Below, one piece after another: positions 26,735-35,054 of a DNA stretch of 64,000 bases. Each line of letters starts with the position of its first letter. The stretch's first letter is position 1. Position numbers and translations under genes: made by a program. The notes beneath the pieces are model-generated. The model saw only the letters and a list, made by a program, of their open reading frames with translations, was not told the DNA's origin and made no database searches. The DNA is from Bradyrhizobium sp. SZCCT0148 (GTDB taxonomy: Bacteria; Pseudomonadota; Alphaproteobacteria; Rhizobiales; Xanthobacteraceae), in contig NZ_JAFCKT010000003.1 of assembly GCF_018129985.1 (NCBI RefSeq), positions 1 through 64,000 of the forward strand, given 5' to 3'.

Positions 26735-27169
26735 CTAATTCGAGCTGTCGATCAAGCTCTCGAGCAGCCGCTTGAGCTCGCTGGTCGACTTGTCCCCGTA
26801 GCTCTCCAGGATGTGCTCCTCCTGGTCGACCGCGAGCGAGTTGAGCTTCTTGCTCAGCACCTTGCCGCGGTCGGAGATGAACATCAGCACCTTGCGGCGG
26901 TCGTTCGGGTCCTGCACGCGATAGACCAGCGTGTCGGAGACCATGCGGTCGATCATCTTGGTGAGCGTCGGATGGTTGAGCAGCACGGCATCCGCGAGTT
27001 CGCCCATCGAGTGGCCATTGCCGTCCGACAGCACCTTAAGGATGCGCCATTGTTCGACGGGAACGCCTTCCTTGCTCAACCTCAGTTCGAGCTGCCGGTT
27101 GATCTCCCGGTTGGCTTGCGCGAGCAGATAAGCGAGGTGTTCGGTGATTGGAGTGTTTAGTTTTGCCAC
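26735..27169 (-). CDS. MarR family transcriptional regulator
   Basis: 144 residues. Winged-helix core with VEQWRILKVLSDGNGHSMGE, LADAVLLNHPTLTKMIDRMV (recognition helix) and the wing DPNDRRKVLMFISDRG. MarR proteins are dimeric repressors or activators released by small aromatic or other ligands. It is divergent from the amide-uptake and amidase operon, which it probably controls; a 12-bp palindrome lies between. Its 3' end has a degraded duplicate at 25937-25995. Confidence 0.92.
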   Translation of the reverse strand: MAKLNTPITEHLAYLLAQANREINRQLELRLSKEGVPVEQWRILKVLSDGNGHSMGELADAVLLNHPTLTKMIDRMVSDTLVYRVQDPNDRRKVLMFISDRGKVLSKKLNSLAVDQEEHILESYGDKSTSELKRLLESLIDSSN

Positions 27170-27243
27170 GGCTAAGACTTCGTCTTGACCCGAATGAGTG
27201 AATGTCTTGCAATCAATGCTGCATCTATATGCACTTCAATTGT

Positions 27244-27255
27244 TGAATATTCAAT
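27244..27255. promoter_or_regulatory. Candidate MarR operator palindrome
   Basis: Perfect 12-bp palindrome ttgaatattcaa in the AT-rich gap between the MarR gene and the divergent amide operon, 75 bp upstream of the MarR start. MarR family operators are usually 16-20 bp AT-rich palindromes at this position, so it is a plausible core. Confidence 0.4.
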
Positions 27256-27402
27256 ATTTTCAAAATAGGATGTTTGCCTAACAAAAGGGCGGAGGCCGCG
27301 GCCGCCCGAACAATGTGCTTTCAGGTCTGGTGCCAGACAGGAGTTGGCGTGCGCGCGACGGTAAACTTCCCGGCTCACGGCGGTCCGGCGTTGCCGCCGT
27401 CC

Positions 27403-28533
27403 ATGCTGCTCAGGAATCTGTCGTCATCGGCGGCCCACGGTGCGTTGTCGCCGAGCGATCACGCTTTCCTTCGACGGCGCGACGTCAACAAGCTGCGCGT
27501 CGGCTGCTTCATCTGCTGCAGCGGTCCGCCCGGCATCTGGGGGCCGTGCGCAACCAACACCGCGCAGCTCGCGGTCGCCGAGATCAACAAGCGTGGCGGC
27601 ATTCTGGGACGCGAGATCGAACTGTCGATCTACGACGCCGGCGGCCCGCTCGACGGTGTTCTGAACCGCGCCCAGCAGGCGGTGGTCGACGATGAGATCG
27701 ATCTCATCATCGGCATGCACACCAGCGCGGTCCGCGTCGCGCTGCGCAAGATCACCACCGCGAACCGGATCCCCTACATTTATACGCCCGTCTATGAAGG
27801 CGGCGAGCGTACGCCTGGCGTGATGGCGATCGGCGAGACGCCGCGCTGGCAGAGCAGACCGTCGATCCACTGGCTCGCCGACGTCAAGAAGGCGCAGCGC
27901 TGGTACCTGATCGGCAGCGACTATGTCTGGCCGTGGCAGTCGCATCGCGCGGTGAAGCGCTACATCAGGGAAACCGGCGGATGCGTCGTCGGTGAGGAGT
28001 TCGTTCCGCTCGGTGAGGACAACCACGAAGCTCATCTGGAGCGTATCCGCGCCGCGAGACCGGATGTGGTCCTGATTTCGCTGATCGGCACCGACAGCAT
28101 CACCTTCAACCGCGCCTTTGGCGAAAGCGGCCTTGGTGCAACCACGCTGCGGCTCGCCGGTGCGATGGACGAGACCGTGCTGCTCGGTATCGGCGCCGAC
28201 AACAGCGAGAACATGTTCTGTGCCTCCGGCTACTTCCCCGGCGTCGGCTCGCGCGCCAATGACGATTTCCAAAGCCGCTATCGCGCGATGTTCGGCGCGA
28301 GCGCGCCGCCGATCGGCTCGCTTGGCCAGTCCAGCTATGAAGGCCTGCGCTTCCTCGAAGCCGTCGCGAGCAAGGCCGGTTCGTTGTCGATGGCGCCGAT
28401 GCTCGCCGCGGGCCGCAACATTGATTACGCCGGCGCGCGCGGCACGGTTACGGTGCGCAACGGTCACGCCCGGATGCAGATGTACCTCGCCGAGGCCGAT
28501 GGCCTCGACTTCAAGCTGATCAAGCCGGTCTGA
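27403..28533 (+). CDS. Amide/urea-type substrate-binding protein without signal peptide
   Basis: 376 residues from the ATG at 27403 (in-frame upstream starts exist). It is a Peripla_BP_6-type binding protein of the AmiC/UrtA/FmdD group: LRVGCFICCSGPPGIWGPCA, NTAQLAVAEINKRGGILGRE, then VDDEIDLIIGMHTSAVRVAL and a C-terminal TVTVRNGHARMQMYLAEADG. I see no signal peptide or lipobox with any start. That recalls AmiC, the cytoplasmic amide sensor of Pseudomonas, but no AmiR-type antiterminator is adjacent. First gene of the amide operon. Confidence 0.82.
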   Translation: MLLRNLSSSAAHGALSPSDHAFLRRRDVNKLRVGCFICCSGPPGIWGPCATNTAQLAVAEINKRGGILGREIELSIYDAGGPLDGVLNRAQQAVVDDEIDLIIGMHTSAVRVALRKITTANRIPYIYTPVYEGGERTPGVMAIGETPRWQSRPSIHWLADVKKAQRWYLIGSDYVWPWQSHRAVKRYIRETGGCVVGEEFVPLGEDNHEAHLERIRAARPDVVLISLIGTDSITFNRAFGESGLGATTLRLAGAMDETVLLGIGADNSENMFCASGYFPGVGSRANDDFQSRYRAMFGASAPPIGSLGQSSYEGLRFLEAVASKAGSLSMAPMLAAGRNIDYAGARGTVTVRNGHARMQMYLAEADGLDFKLIKPV

Positions 28534-28677
28534 CTCCGGCGCGGCAATCCGCTCTCGCCCTCCCGCAAAATAATACTTGAAAAGGAAAATATTTCCGTTT
28601 TGAATGTTTCGGCCGGCCGATGCGCATCTCGCGCAAATCTTGGCCGCGCGCCGATCAGGAAACTTCAGGAGAGCGCC

Positions 28678-30192
28678 GTGACAGTTGTCCTTCCCACGCC
28701 AGCCCAGCTTCTCGATGTCGCCAAGCAGTGCGGCCTTTCGCTGACCGACGACGACGTCACCTCTTTCCGCGGCCTGATGCAGGGCTCGATCGAGGCCTAC
28801 AATCTCGTGGGGGCGATGCCGGACGAGGTGCCGGAGGTGAAATATCCGCGCACGCCGGGCTACCGGCCCTCGCCGGAGGAAAATCCGCGCAACGCCTGGT
28901 ATCGCAAATCGACGGTGAAAGGCGCCAGTTCGGGCAAGCTCAAGGGCAAGACGGTTGCGCTGAAAGACAACATCATGCTCGCCGGCGTTCCCATGATGAA
29001 CGGCTCGGCGACGCTCGAGGGCTATGTGCCCGATTTCGACGCCACCATTGTCACGCGCATGCTAGACGCCGGCGCCGAGATCGCAGGGAAGGTCCATTGC
29101 GAATCCTTCTGCATGTCGGGCGGCAGTCACACCAACGCGGTTGGCGCCGTCCATAATCCTCACAAGATGGGTTATTCGGCCGGTGGCTCGTCCTCGGGCA
29201 GCGGCGTCGTCGTCGCGCTCGGCGAGGTCGACATGGCGATCGGCGGCGACCAGGGCGGCTCGATCCGCATGCCGTCGTCGTTCTGCGGAACCTACGGCAT
29301 GAAGCCGACCTGGGGCCTCGTGCCCTACACCGGCATCATGCCGATCGAGATCTTCGTCGACCACACCGGCCCGATGACGGCGACCGTCGCCGACAACGCG
29401 CTGCTGCTCGAAGTGCTCGCCGGCGACGACGGTTACGATCCCCGCATCAAGGCTCCCAAGGTCGAGGAATACACCAAGGCGCTCGGCCAGGGCGTCAAGG
29501 GCATGAAGATCGGCATCTTGAAGGAGGGCTTCGAGCAGGCGACCGCCGAGGCCGCCGTCAACGAAAGCGTCCGGGAGGCCGCCAAGCGCTTCAAGGATCT
29601 GGGAGCGACGGTCGAGATCGTTTCGATCCCGATGCATCTCGCCGGCCCCGCGATCTGGACCCCGATCGGCACCGAGGGCATGACCCAGACCATGATGTAT
29701 GGCGACGGCTATGGCTTGTCCCGCGCCGATCTCTATTCCACCACGCTGATGGATTTCCATCGCGGCTGGCGGCGCCAGGCGGATTCGCTGTCGGAAACGA
29801 CAAAGCTGTTCCTGTTGCTCGGCACCTACATCAACAACAATTTCGGCCCGCGCTACTACGGCAAGGCGCTCAACATCTCGCGCCGCCTGACCGCTGCTTA
29901 CGACAAGGCCTTCAAGGACTACGACCTGCTGCTGCTGCCGACGACGCCGATGAAGGCGACCAAGCTGCCGGAGCCGACCGCCAGCCGCGAGGACTACGTC
30001 GCCCGCGCACTGGAGATGATTTCCAACACCGCGCCGTTCGACATCACCCATCATCCGGCGATGTCGCTGCCGTGCGGCATGGTCGACGGCCTGCCGGTCG
30101 GCCTGATGCTGGTCGGCCGGATGTTCGAGGAATCCACCATCTATCGTGCCGCGCATGCGTTCGAGCAGATCGGCGACTGGAAGAAGATGTGA
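28678..30192 (+). CDS. Amidase (Rhodococcus enantioselective amidase type)
   Basis: 504 residues from a GTG at 28678, chosen for the strong AGGAGAG site in front and the fit of the N-terminus. Amidase-signature enzyme that hydrolyses carboxamides to acid and ammonia. The Ser-cisSer-Lys triad is K96 (VALKDN), S171 (YSAGGSSSGSG) and S195 (GGDQGGSIR), the same numbering as in the Rhodococcus N-771 amidase. Close likeness extends through GTYGMKPTWGLVPYTGIMPI and ANTAPFDI-type sequence near the C-terminus. No nitrile hydratase genes follow; the next genes are an importer. Confidence 0.94.
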   Translation: MTVVLPTPAQLLDVAKQCGLSLTDDDVTSFRGLMQGSIEAYNLVGAMPDEVPEVKYPRTPGYRPSPEENPRNAWYRKSTVKGASSGKLKGKTVALKDNIMLAGVPMMNGSATLEGYVPDFDATIVTRMLDAGAEIAGKVHCESFCMSGGSHTNAVGAVHNPHKMGYSAGGSSSGSGVVVALGEVDMAIGGDQGGSIRMPSSFCGTYGMKPTWGLVPYTGIMPIEIFVDHTGPMTATVADNALLLEVLAGDDGYDPRIKAPKVEEYTKALGQGVKGMKIGILKEGFEQATAEAAVNESVREAAKRFKDLGATVEIVSIPMHLAGPAIWTPIGTEGMTQTMMYGDGYGLSRADLYSTTLMDFHRGWRRQADSLSETTKLFLLLGTYINNNFGPRYYGKALNISRRLTAAYDKAFKDYDLLLLPTTPMKATKLPEPTASREDYVARALEMISNTAPFDITHHPAMSLPCGMVDGLPVGLMLVGRMFEESTIYRAAHAFEQIGDWKKM

Positions 30193-30223
30193 GCGCGGCA
30201 TTGATGCGGGCGGACGCAAGACC

Positions 30224-30276
30224 AGAGCGTTTTCGAGCGAAGTGGATACCGGTTCGCGTGAAGAAAACGCGTCAAA
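30224..30276. repeat. Palindromic repeat inside the amide operon
   Basis: Imperfect hairpin: outer arms gcgttttc (30227-30234) and gaaaacgc (30263-30270), inner gcgaa/ttcgc around gtggataccgg. The motif is one I recognise as recurring in Bradyrhizobium intergenic DNA. It separates the amidase from the transporter genes and could lower downstream expression. Confidence 0.6.
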
Positions 30277-30291
30277 GTAAGAATCTATCGC

Positions 30292-31149
30292 ATGGCTAAC
30301 GCGTTCGTCGCGGCGTTCGAAATCCTGAGCTTCGGTGCGATCATCGTCCTGATCGTGCTGGGGCTCGGGATCATTGCCAGCATGATGGGCATCTTCAACT
30401 TCGCGCAGGGCGAGTTCGTCCTGCTCGGGGCCTACATCACCTATCTCGCTTACGCCAAGGGCCTGCCGATCTGGGCCGGCATGGTCGCCGCGCCCTTCGT
30501 GGTCGGCGCACTCGGCTTCGTGCTGGAGGCCCTGATCATCCGGCGTTTCTACGCCGCGCCGATCGTCGCCATGCTCGGCACCTATGCGCTCGGCCTGATC
30601 ATCCGCGAATCCGTGCGCGGCCTGATCGGCGGCTTCTACCTCACCGTGCCCGAGCCGATCGGCGGCTCGATCGACATCGGCGCCATGCACATCTCGGCCT
30701 GGCGCTTCACCATCATCGTCATCACGCTGCTGGTGATGGCCGGTTGCTATCTGCTGCTGTCACGCACCAACTTCGGCCTGCGCATGCGCGCCACGCTCGA
30801 GAATCCATCGCTGGCGCGGGCCTCGGGCATCTCCACGCCGCTGATGTACGGCGCCACCTTCGCATTCGGCTCCGCGCTCGCCGGCCTTGCAGGTGCGCTG
30901 ATCGTGCCTGTGTTCAGCCTCTATGCCGATCTCGGCCTGCGCTTCCTGATCCAGGGCTTCGTCGCGGTGATGGTCGGCGGTGTCGGCTCCTTCATCGGGC
31001 CGGTCGCGGGCGCCGGCGTCATCGGCACGCTCAGCGCCGCGCTGCCGTGGATCATGGCGCCCGTCGTCGCCGACGTCCTCGTCTTCGTTCTCGCCATTGC
31101 CTTCATCAAATTCCGCCCGCAGGGCCTCATCGCTGGAAAAGGGGTTTAG
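30292..31149 (+). CDS. LIV/urea-type ABC transporter permease (LivH-like)
   Basis: 285 residues, about eight membrane spans. The family motif GIFNFAQGEFVLLGAYITYL occurs near residue 30 and GVGSFIGPVAGAGVIGTLSA near 230. It forms one half of the membrane channel with the LivM-like protein. Belongs to the five-gene importer following the amidase. Given neighbours, amides or urea are likelier substrates than branched amino acids. Confidence 0.93.
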   Translation: MANAFVAAFEILSFGAIIVLIVLGLGIIASMMGIFNFAQGEFVLLGAYITYLAYAKGLPIWAGMVAAPFVVGALGFVLEALIIRRFYAAPIVAMLGTYALGLIIRESVRGLIGGFYLTVPEPIGGSIDIGAMHISAWRFTIIVITLLVMAGCYLLLSRTNFGLRMRATLENPSLARASGISTPLMYGATFAFGSALAGLAGALIVPVFSLYADLGLRFLIQGFVAVMVGGVGSFIGPVAGAGVIGTLSAALPWIMAPVVADVLVFVLAIAFIKFRPQGLIAGKGV

Positions 31150-31153
31150 TCAC

Positions 31154-32368
31154 ATGTTCGATCGTCAGCTCTCACGCCGCCGCTTTCTGTCCAATTTCGC
31201 TTTCGCCTCCGGCGCGGTCGCGACCGGGGTCGGCAGCTGGGTGATCCCGGCGCCCTGGGCCAATGCCGCCGAAGCCCCGATCAAGGTCGGCATCGCCACC
31301 GATCTCACCGGCCCGATCGCCTATGCCGGAAACGCCGACGCCAACGTCGCGAAAATGGTGATCAAGGAGATCAACGCCGCCGGCGGCCTGCTCGGCCGCC
31401 CACTGGAGCTCTACATCGAGGACACCGCCTCGAACGAATCGGTCGCCGTCGGCAACGTGCGAAAGCTGATCCAGCGCGACAAGGTGGACATGGTGCTGGG
31501 CGGCATCACCTCCTCGATGCGCAACGCGATCAAGGACCCCATCGTGGCGCGCGGCAAGACGCTCTACATCTATCCGCAGCTCTACGAGGGCAAGGAGTGC
31601 ACGCCCTATCTGTTCTGCACCGGGCCGACGCCGGCGCAGCAGTGCGACGATTTCATTCCCTGGCTGATCAAGAACGGCGGCAAGAAGTTCGCGCTGCCGA
31701 GCGCCAACTATGTCTGGCCGCACACGCTCAACGTCTATGCCCGCAAGGTGATCGAGGCGAATGGCGGCGAGGTCGTGTTCGAGGAATACTATCCGCTCGA
31801 CCAGGTCGACTTCTCCTCGACCGTCAACCGCATCATCTCCAACAAGGTCGACGTCGTCTTCAACACCGTGATTCCGCCCGGCGTCGGCCCGTTCTTCAAG
31901 CAGCTCTATGAAGCCGGCTTCCTCAAGAACGGCGGCCGTCTGGCCTGCGTCTACTACGACGAGAACACGCTCAACATCAATCAGGCCGCCGAGATCGAGG
32001 GGCTCGCCAGCTGCCTCGACTATTTCAAGGTGCTGACCAAGGAGAACCCGTTCGACGCCAAGATCCAGGCGGCCTACGAAAAGGATTTCCCCGGCAACTT
32101 CCTGTTCGCCGCCGGCAGCGCCGCGACCGGCACCTATCGCGGTCTCAAGCTGTGGGAAGCCGCGGTGAAGGAGGCCGGCAAGGTCGACCGCGATTCGGTG
32201 GCCGCCGCGCTCGACCATGCCAAGATCGCCGAAGGTCCGGGCGGACCTGCCGAGATGGTTCCCGGCAAGCGGCACTGCAAGATGAAGATGTACACCGCGG
32301 TTGCCAAGGCCGGGAATTACGAGATCGTCGGCCGCAGCGATGGGCTCGTCGATCCCAAAGAATGCTAA
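31154..32368 (+). CDS. Tat-exported substrate-binding protein of the amide/urea importer
   Basis: 404 residues from the ATG at 31154, 4 bp after the permease stop. A twin-arginine signal (SRRRFLSNFAFASGAVATGV, cleavage after ANA) directs it to the periplasm. The body is a Peripla_BP_6-type receptor (IKVGIATDLTGPIAYAGNAD; LGGITSSMRNAIKDPI; LFCTGPTPAQQCDDFIPWLI) resembling UrtA and FmdD, the urea and short-chain amide receptors. It is the exported counterpart of the signal-less relative at 27403. Confidence 0.92.
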   Translation: MFDRQLSRRRFLSNFAFASGAVATGVGSWVIPAPWANAAEAPIKVGIATDLTGPIAYAGNADANVAKMVIKEINAAGGLLGRPLELYIEDTASNESVAVGNVRKLIQRDKVDMVLGGITSSMRNAIKDPIVARGKTLYIYPQLYEGKECTPYLFCTGPTPAQQCDDFIPWLIKNGGKKFALPSANYVWPHTLNVYARKVIEANGGEVVFEEYYPLDQVDFSSTVNRIISNKVDVVFNTVIPPGVGPFFKQLYEAGFLKNGGRLACVYYDENTLNINQAAEIEGLASCLDYFKVLTKENPFDAKIQAAYEKDFPGNFLFAAGSAATGTYRGLKLWEAAVKEAGKVDRDSVAAALDHAKIAEGPGGPAEMVPGKRHCKMKMYTAVAKAGNYEIVGRSDGLVDPKEC

Positions 32369-32374
32369 AGCGGA

Positions 32375-33475
32375 ATGCCGAAGTCGATGGGTGCAGTGAA
32401 ACAGCCGATCCCCGCCGCAATCGGCGGGGAGACGGGCGCCGTCATGGATAGCAGCGGGACGGCGAAGCAAACGTCGACGCGGAAGATCCTGCCGATCGTC
32501 GAGGGCGTCGTGCTGGTCGCGGCGCTGCTCGCGCCGTTGCTGCTGCAGGACTATCTCACGGTGTTCGCCACCCGCGTGATCATCCTGGCGCTGTTTGCGC
32601 TGTCGTTCGATCTGGTCTGGGGCTACGCCGGCATCATGAGCTTCGGCCAGGCCCTGTTCTTCGGCTCGGCCGGTTATGGCGTGGCGCTGCTCGCGCGCGA
32701 CCTCGACATCACCAACATTTTCCTGGTGCTGCCCGCGGGCACGCTGATCGGCCTTACCTTCGCGCTGCTGCTCGGCGGCTTCCTGCTGCTGGGGCGGCAT
32801 CCCTCCAGCGTGATCTTCGTGTCGCTGGGCACGCTGACAGGCTCCTATGCCGCCGATCGCCTCGCGCGCGGCTGGTATTATCTCGGCGGCCAGAACGGCA
32901 TTCCCTCGATCGCGCCGATGTCGCTCGGTTCTTACGAATTCACCGAAGGCCCTGCCTTCTATTATCTCGTGCTCGGCATCCTCGTCGTGGTCTATCTGCT
33001 CTGCCGCTTCCTGGTGCGCTCGCAGTTTGGGCTGGCGCTCGCCGGCTTGCGCGAAAACGAGCAGCGCATCGCCTTCTTCGGCTACAAGGCGCAGCACCTG
33101 AAAGCGATCATCTTCGCGATCGGCGGCGCCGTCGCGGGAATGGCGGGCAGCCTCTACGCCTTCCACGAAGGCTTCGTCTGGCCCAACATGGTCGGCGTCG
33201 TGGTCTCGACGCAAGTCGTGCTCTATGTGCTGTTCGGCGGCTCCGGCACGCTGATCGGGGCCGTCATCGGGGCCGTCATCGTCGAGGGCGTCAGCTTCTG
33301 GCTCTCGGACAATTACCGTGACATCTGGCCGATCATTCTCGGCGTGCTGCTGCTGCTCGTCATCCTGTTCCGGCCGCTCGGCCTGATCAGCTTCGTGCTC
33401 GGCGAGCGCGAGCGCGTCGGCAGCTTCGGTGCGAAACCCAGGGAAGACGTCAAGGAGAAGCGCAATGCTCCTTGA
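32375..33475 (+). CDS. LIV/urea-type ABC transporter permease (LivM-like)
   Basis: 366 residues if started at 32375, or 343 from the ATG at 32444 (MDSSG), which is nearer family length. About nine membrane spans with FDLVWGYAGIMSFGQALFFG and GLAGMAG-like GAVAGMAGSLYAFHEGFVWP. Pairs with the LivH-like permease. Its last 11 bp overlap the following ATPase gene, so translation is coupled. Confidence 0.92.
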   Translation: MPKSMGAVKQPIPAAIGGETGAVMDSSGTAKQTSTRKILPIVEGVVLVAALLAPLLLQDYLTVFATRVIILALFALSFDLVWGYAGIMSFGQALFFGSAGYGVALLARDLDITNIFLVLPAGTLIGLTFALLLGGFLLLGRHPSSVIFVSLGTLTGSYAADRLARGWYYLGGQNGIPSIAPMSLGSYEFTEGPAFYYLVLGILVVVYLLCRFLVRSQFGLALAGLRENEQRIAFFGYKAQHLKAIIFAIGGAVAGMAGSLYAFHEGFVWPNMVGVVVSTQVVLYVLFGGSGTLIGAVIGAVIVEGVSFWLSDNYRDIWPIILGVLLLLVILFRPLGLISFVLGERERVGSFGAKPREDVKEKRNAP

Positions 33476-34196
33476 AGCCGCCGGCATCCAGAAAGTCTTC
33501 GGCAAGCTCACAGCGCTCGACGGCGCCGCGCTCAGCGTCGGCGAGAACGAATTCCACGGCCTGATCGGCCCGAACGGCTCCGGCAAGAGCACGCTGATGA
33601 AGTGCATCGCCGGCGCCGAAGTGCCGACGCAGGGCAAGGTCTCGTTCGTCAACACCGACATCACCGCGTTCACGCCGACCGAGCGGGCGCGGGCCGGCAT
33701 GAGCCTGAAATTCCAGATCACATCCGTGCTGCCGTCGCTGACGCTGTACGACAACATCCTGCTCGCATTGCAGGCGCAGTCCTCGCTGGTCGACCTCCTG
33801 TTCTCGCGCACGCGGGATGCGCTGCACGAGCAGGTCATGACCATGCTGACGCAATTCCGCCTCGCCGACCGCGCCTTCGAGGCCGCAGCGGCGCTGTCGC
33901 ACGGCCAGCAGCAATGGCTGGAGATCGCGATGGCGCTCGCCGGCAAGCCGAAATTGCTGCTGCTCGACGAGCCGACCGGCGGCATGAGCCTGGAGGAGCG
34001 CCGCGTCACCGGCGAATTGCTGCAGCCGATCAAGCAGCATTGCTCGCTCGTCATCGTCGAGCACGACCTCGATTTCATCCGCGACATCTGCGATCGCCTC
34101 ACCGTGCTCGACCAGGGCAAGGTGCTGGCGTCCGGCACGGTGTCGGAGATCCAGGCCAACAAGGCCGTCCAGGAGATTTATCTGCGCCGTGCCTGA
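33465..34196 (+). CDS. ABC transporter ATPase (LivG-like)
   Basis: 243 residues from the ATG at 33465, preceded by an AAGGAGAAG site. Walker A GPNGSGKST, signature LSHGQQQWLEIAMAL, Walker B LLLLDEPTGGM, H-loop in IVEHDLDFIRDI. The signature reads LSHGQQQ, as in urea-type UrtD proteins, in place of LSYGxQR. Powers the importer with the LivF-like partner, whose start overlaps it by 8 bp. Confidence 0.93.
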   Translation: MLLEAAGIQKVFGKLTALDGAALSVGENEFHGLIGPNGSGKSTLMKCIAGAEVPTQGKVSFVNTDITAFTPTERARAGMSLKFQITSVLPSLTLYDNILLALQAQSSLVDLLFSRTRDALHEQVMTMLTQFRLADRAFEAAAALSHGQQQWLEIAMALAGKPKLLLLDEPTGGMSLEERRVTGELLQPIKQHCSLVIVEHDLDFIRDICDRLTVLDQGKVLASGTVSEIQANKAVQEIYLRRA

Positions 34197-34884
34197 ATTT
34201 TTGGAAATCAAACACCTCGACGCTGGCTATGGCCGCAGCCAGGTCCTGTTCGACGTCACCCTCGGCATCCCCTGGCGTGGCGGCGTCGCCGTGCTCGGGC
34301 GTAACGGTGCCGGCAAGACCACGCTGATGAAGACCATCGTCGGCGAGCTGCCGGCGTGGAAGGGCGAGGTTGCCTTCGACGGCCGCGACATCAGCCGCCG
34401 CGCCACCCAGGACCGCGTCCGCGCCGGCATCGGCTACGTGCCGCAGGAGCATTCGGTGTTCGCGCGCCTGTCGGTGCGCGACAATCTCGCGGTTGGCTCG
34501 CTCGCGAGCAGCAAGGCCGACGCCGTCGACCACGTGCTGACGATCTTTCCCAAGCTCGGCCAGCGCCTCGACCAGCCCGCCGGCACGCTCTCTGGCGGCG
34601 AACGCAAGATGCTCGCGATCGGCCGCGCCCTGCTTGGCGATCCCAAGCTGCTGCTGCTGGACGAGCCGACCGAAGGCGTCTGGATCGGCGTCATCGAGGA
34701 GATCACCGAGCGCCTGATCGAGCTCGCCAAGAGCATCGCCGTCATCATCGTCGAGCAGCATCTCGACCTCGCGCTCCGCGTCGCCGATTACGCCTATGTG
34801 CTCGACCGCGGGAGGGTCGCGCTGCAAGGGGAGGCGGGGGAGGTGAGAGACAATCCGGAGCTGGTGCGGTATCTGGCGCCGTAG
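34189..34884 (+). CDS. ABC transporter ATPase (LivF-like)
   Basis: 231 residues with a GTG start at 34189. Walker A GRNGAGKTT, signature LSGGERKMLAIGRAL, Walker B LLLLDEPTEGVW, H-loop IIVEQHLDLAL. The EGVW/ENxP-like ending fits UrtE and LivF. Last gene of the amide operon; followed by a palindromic repeat and a terminator hairpin. Confidence 0.93.
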   Translation: MPEFLEIKHLDAGYGRSQVLFDVTLGIPWRGGVAVLGRNGAGKTTLMKTIVGELPAWKGEVAFDGRDISRRATQDRVRAGIGYVPQEHSVFARLSVRDNLAVGSLASSKADAVDHVLTIFPKLGQRLDQPAGTLSGGERKMLAIGRALLGDPKLLLLDEPTEGVWIGVIEEITERLIELAKSIAVIIVEQHLDLALRVADYAYVLDRGRVALQGEAGEVRDNPELVRYLAP

Positions 34885-34930
34885 GGCTGCGTGAAGCGCA
34901 CCGCCCCACACCGCTTCAGCTGTCCTGCTC

Positions 34931-35011
34931 CGCGAAGGCGGGGCATCCAGTACGCCGTAGGCTCTCGGTTGCATCAGCTCGTTTCTGGATGCCGGATTCC
35001 CCGCGTTCGCG
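34931..35011. repeat. Palindromic intergenic repeat
   Basis: Arms cgcgaaggcggggcatccag (34931-34950) and ctggatgc...ccccgcgttcgcg (34985-35011) pair with a short internal gap. Lies just past the amide operon. Sequence type is typical of Bradyrhizobium intergenic repeats. Confidence 0.6.
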
Positions 35012-35035
35012 GTGAATGACGGCGGAGAATAAGAG

Positions 35036-35054
35036 AGGCGTGCGCCGCACGCCT
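35036..35054. terminator. Short hairpin at convergent gene ends
   Basis: Stem aggcgtgc / gcacgcct with a 3-base loop, overlapping the stop codon of the leftward L,D-transpeptidase gene. May end both transcripts. Confidence 0.4.

Noticed and set aside
31172..34162. A very long minus-strand open frame of nearly 1000 codons
   Set aside because: It is antisense to the binding-protein, permease and ATPase genes of the amide operon; its length comes from high GC third positions. The translation has no family likeness.
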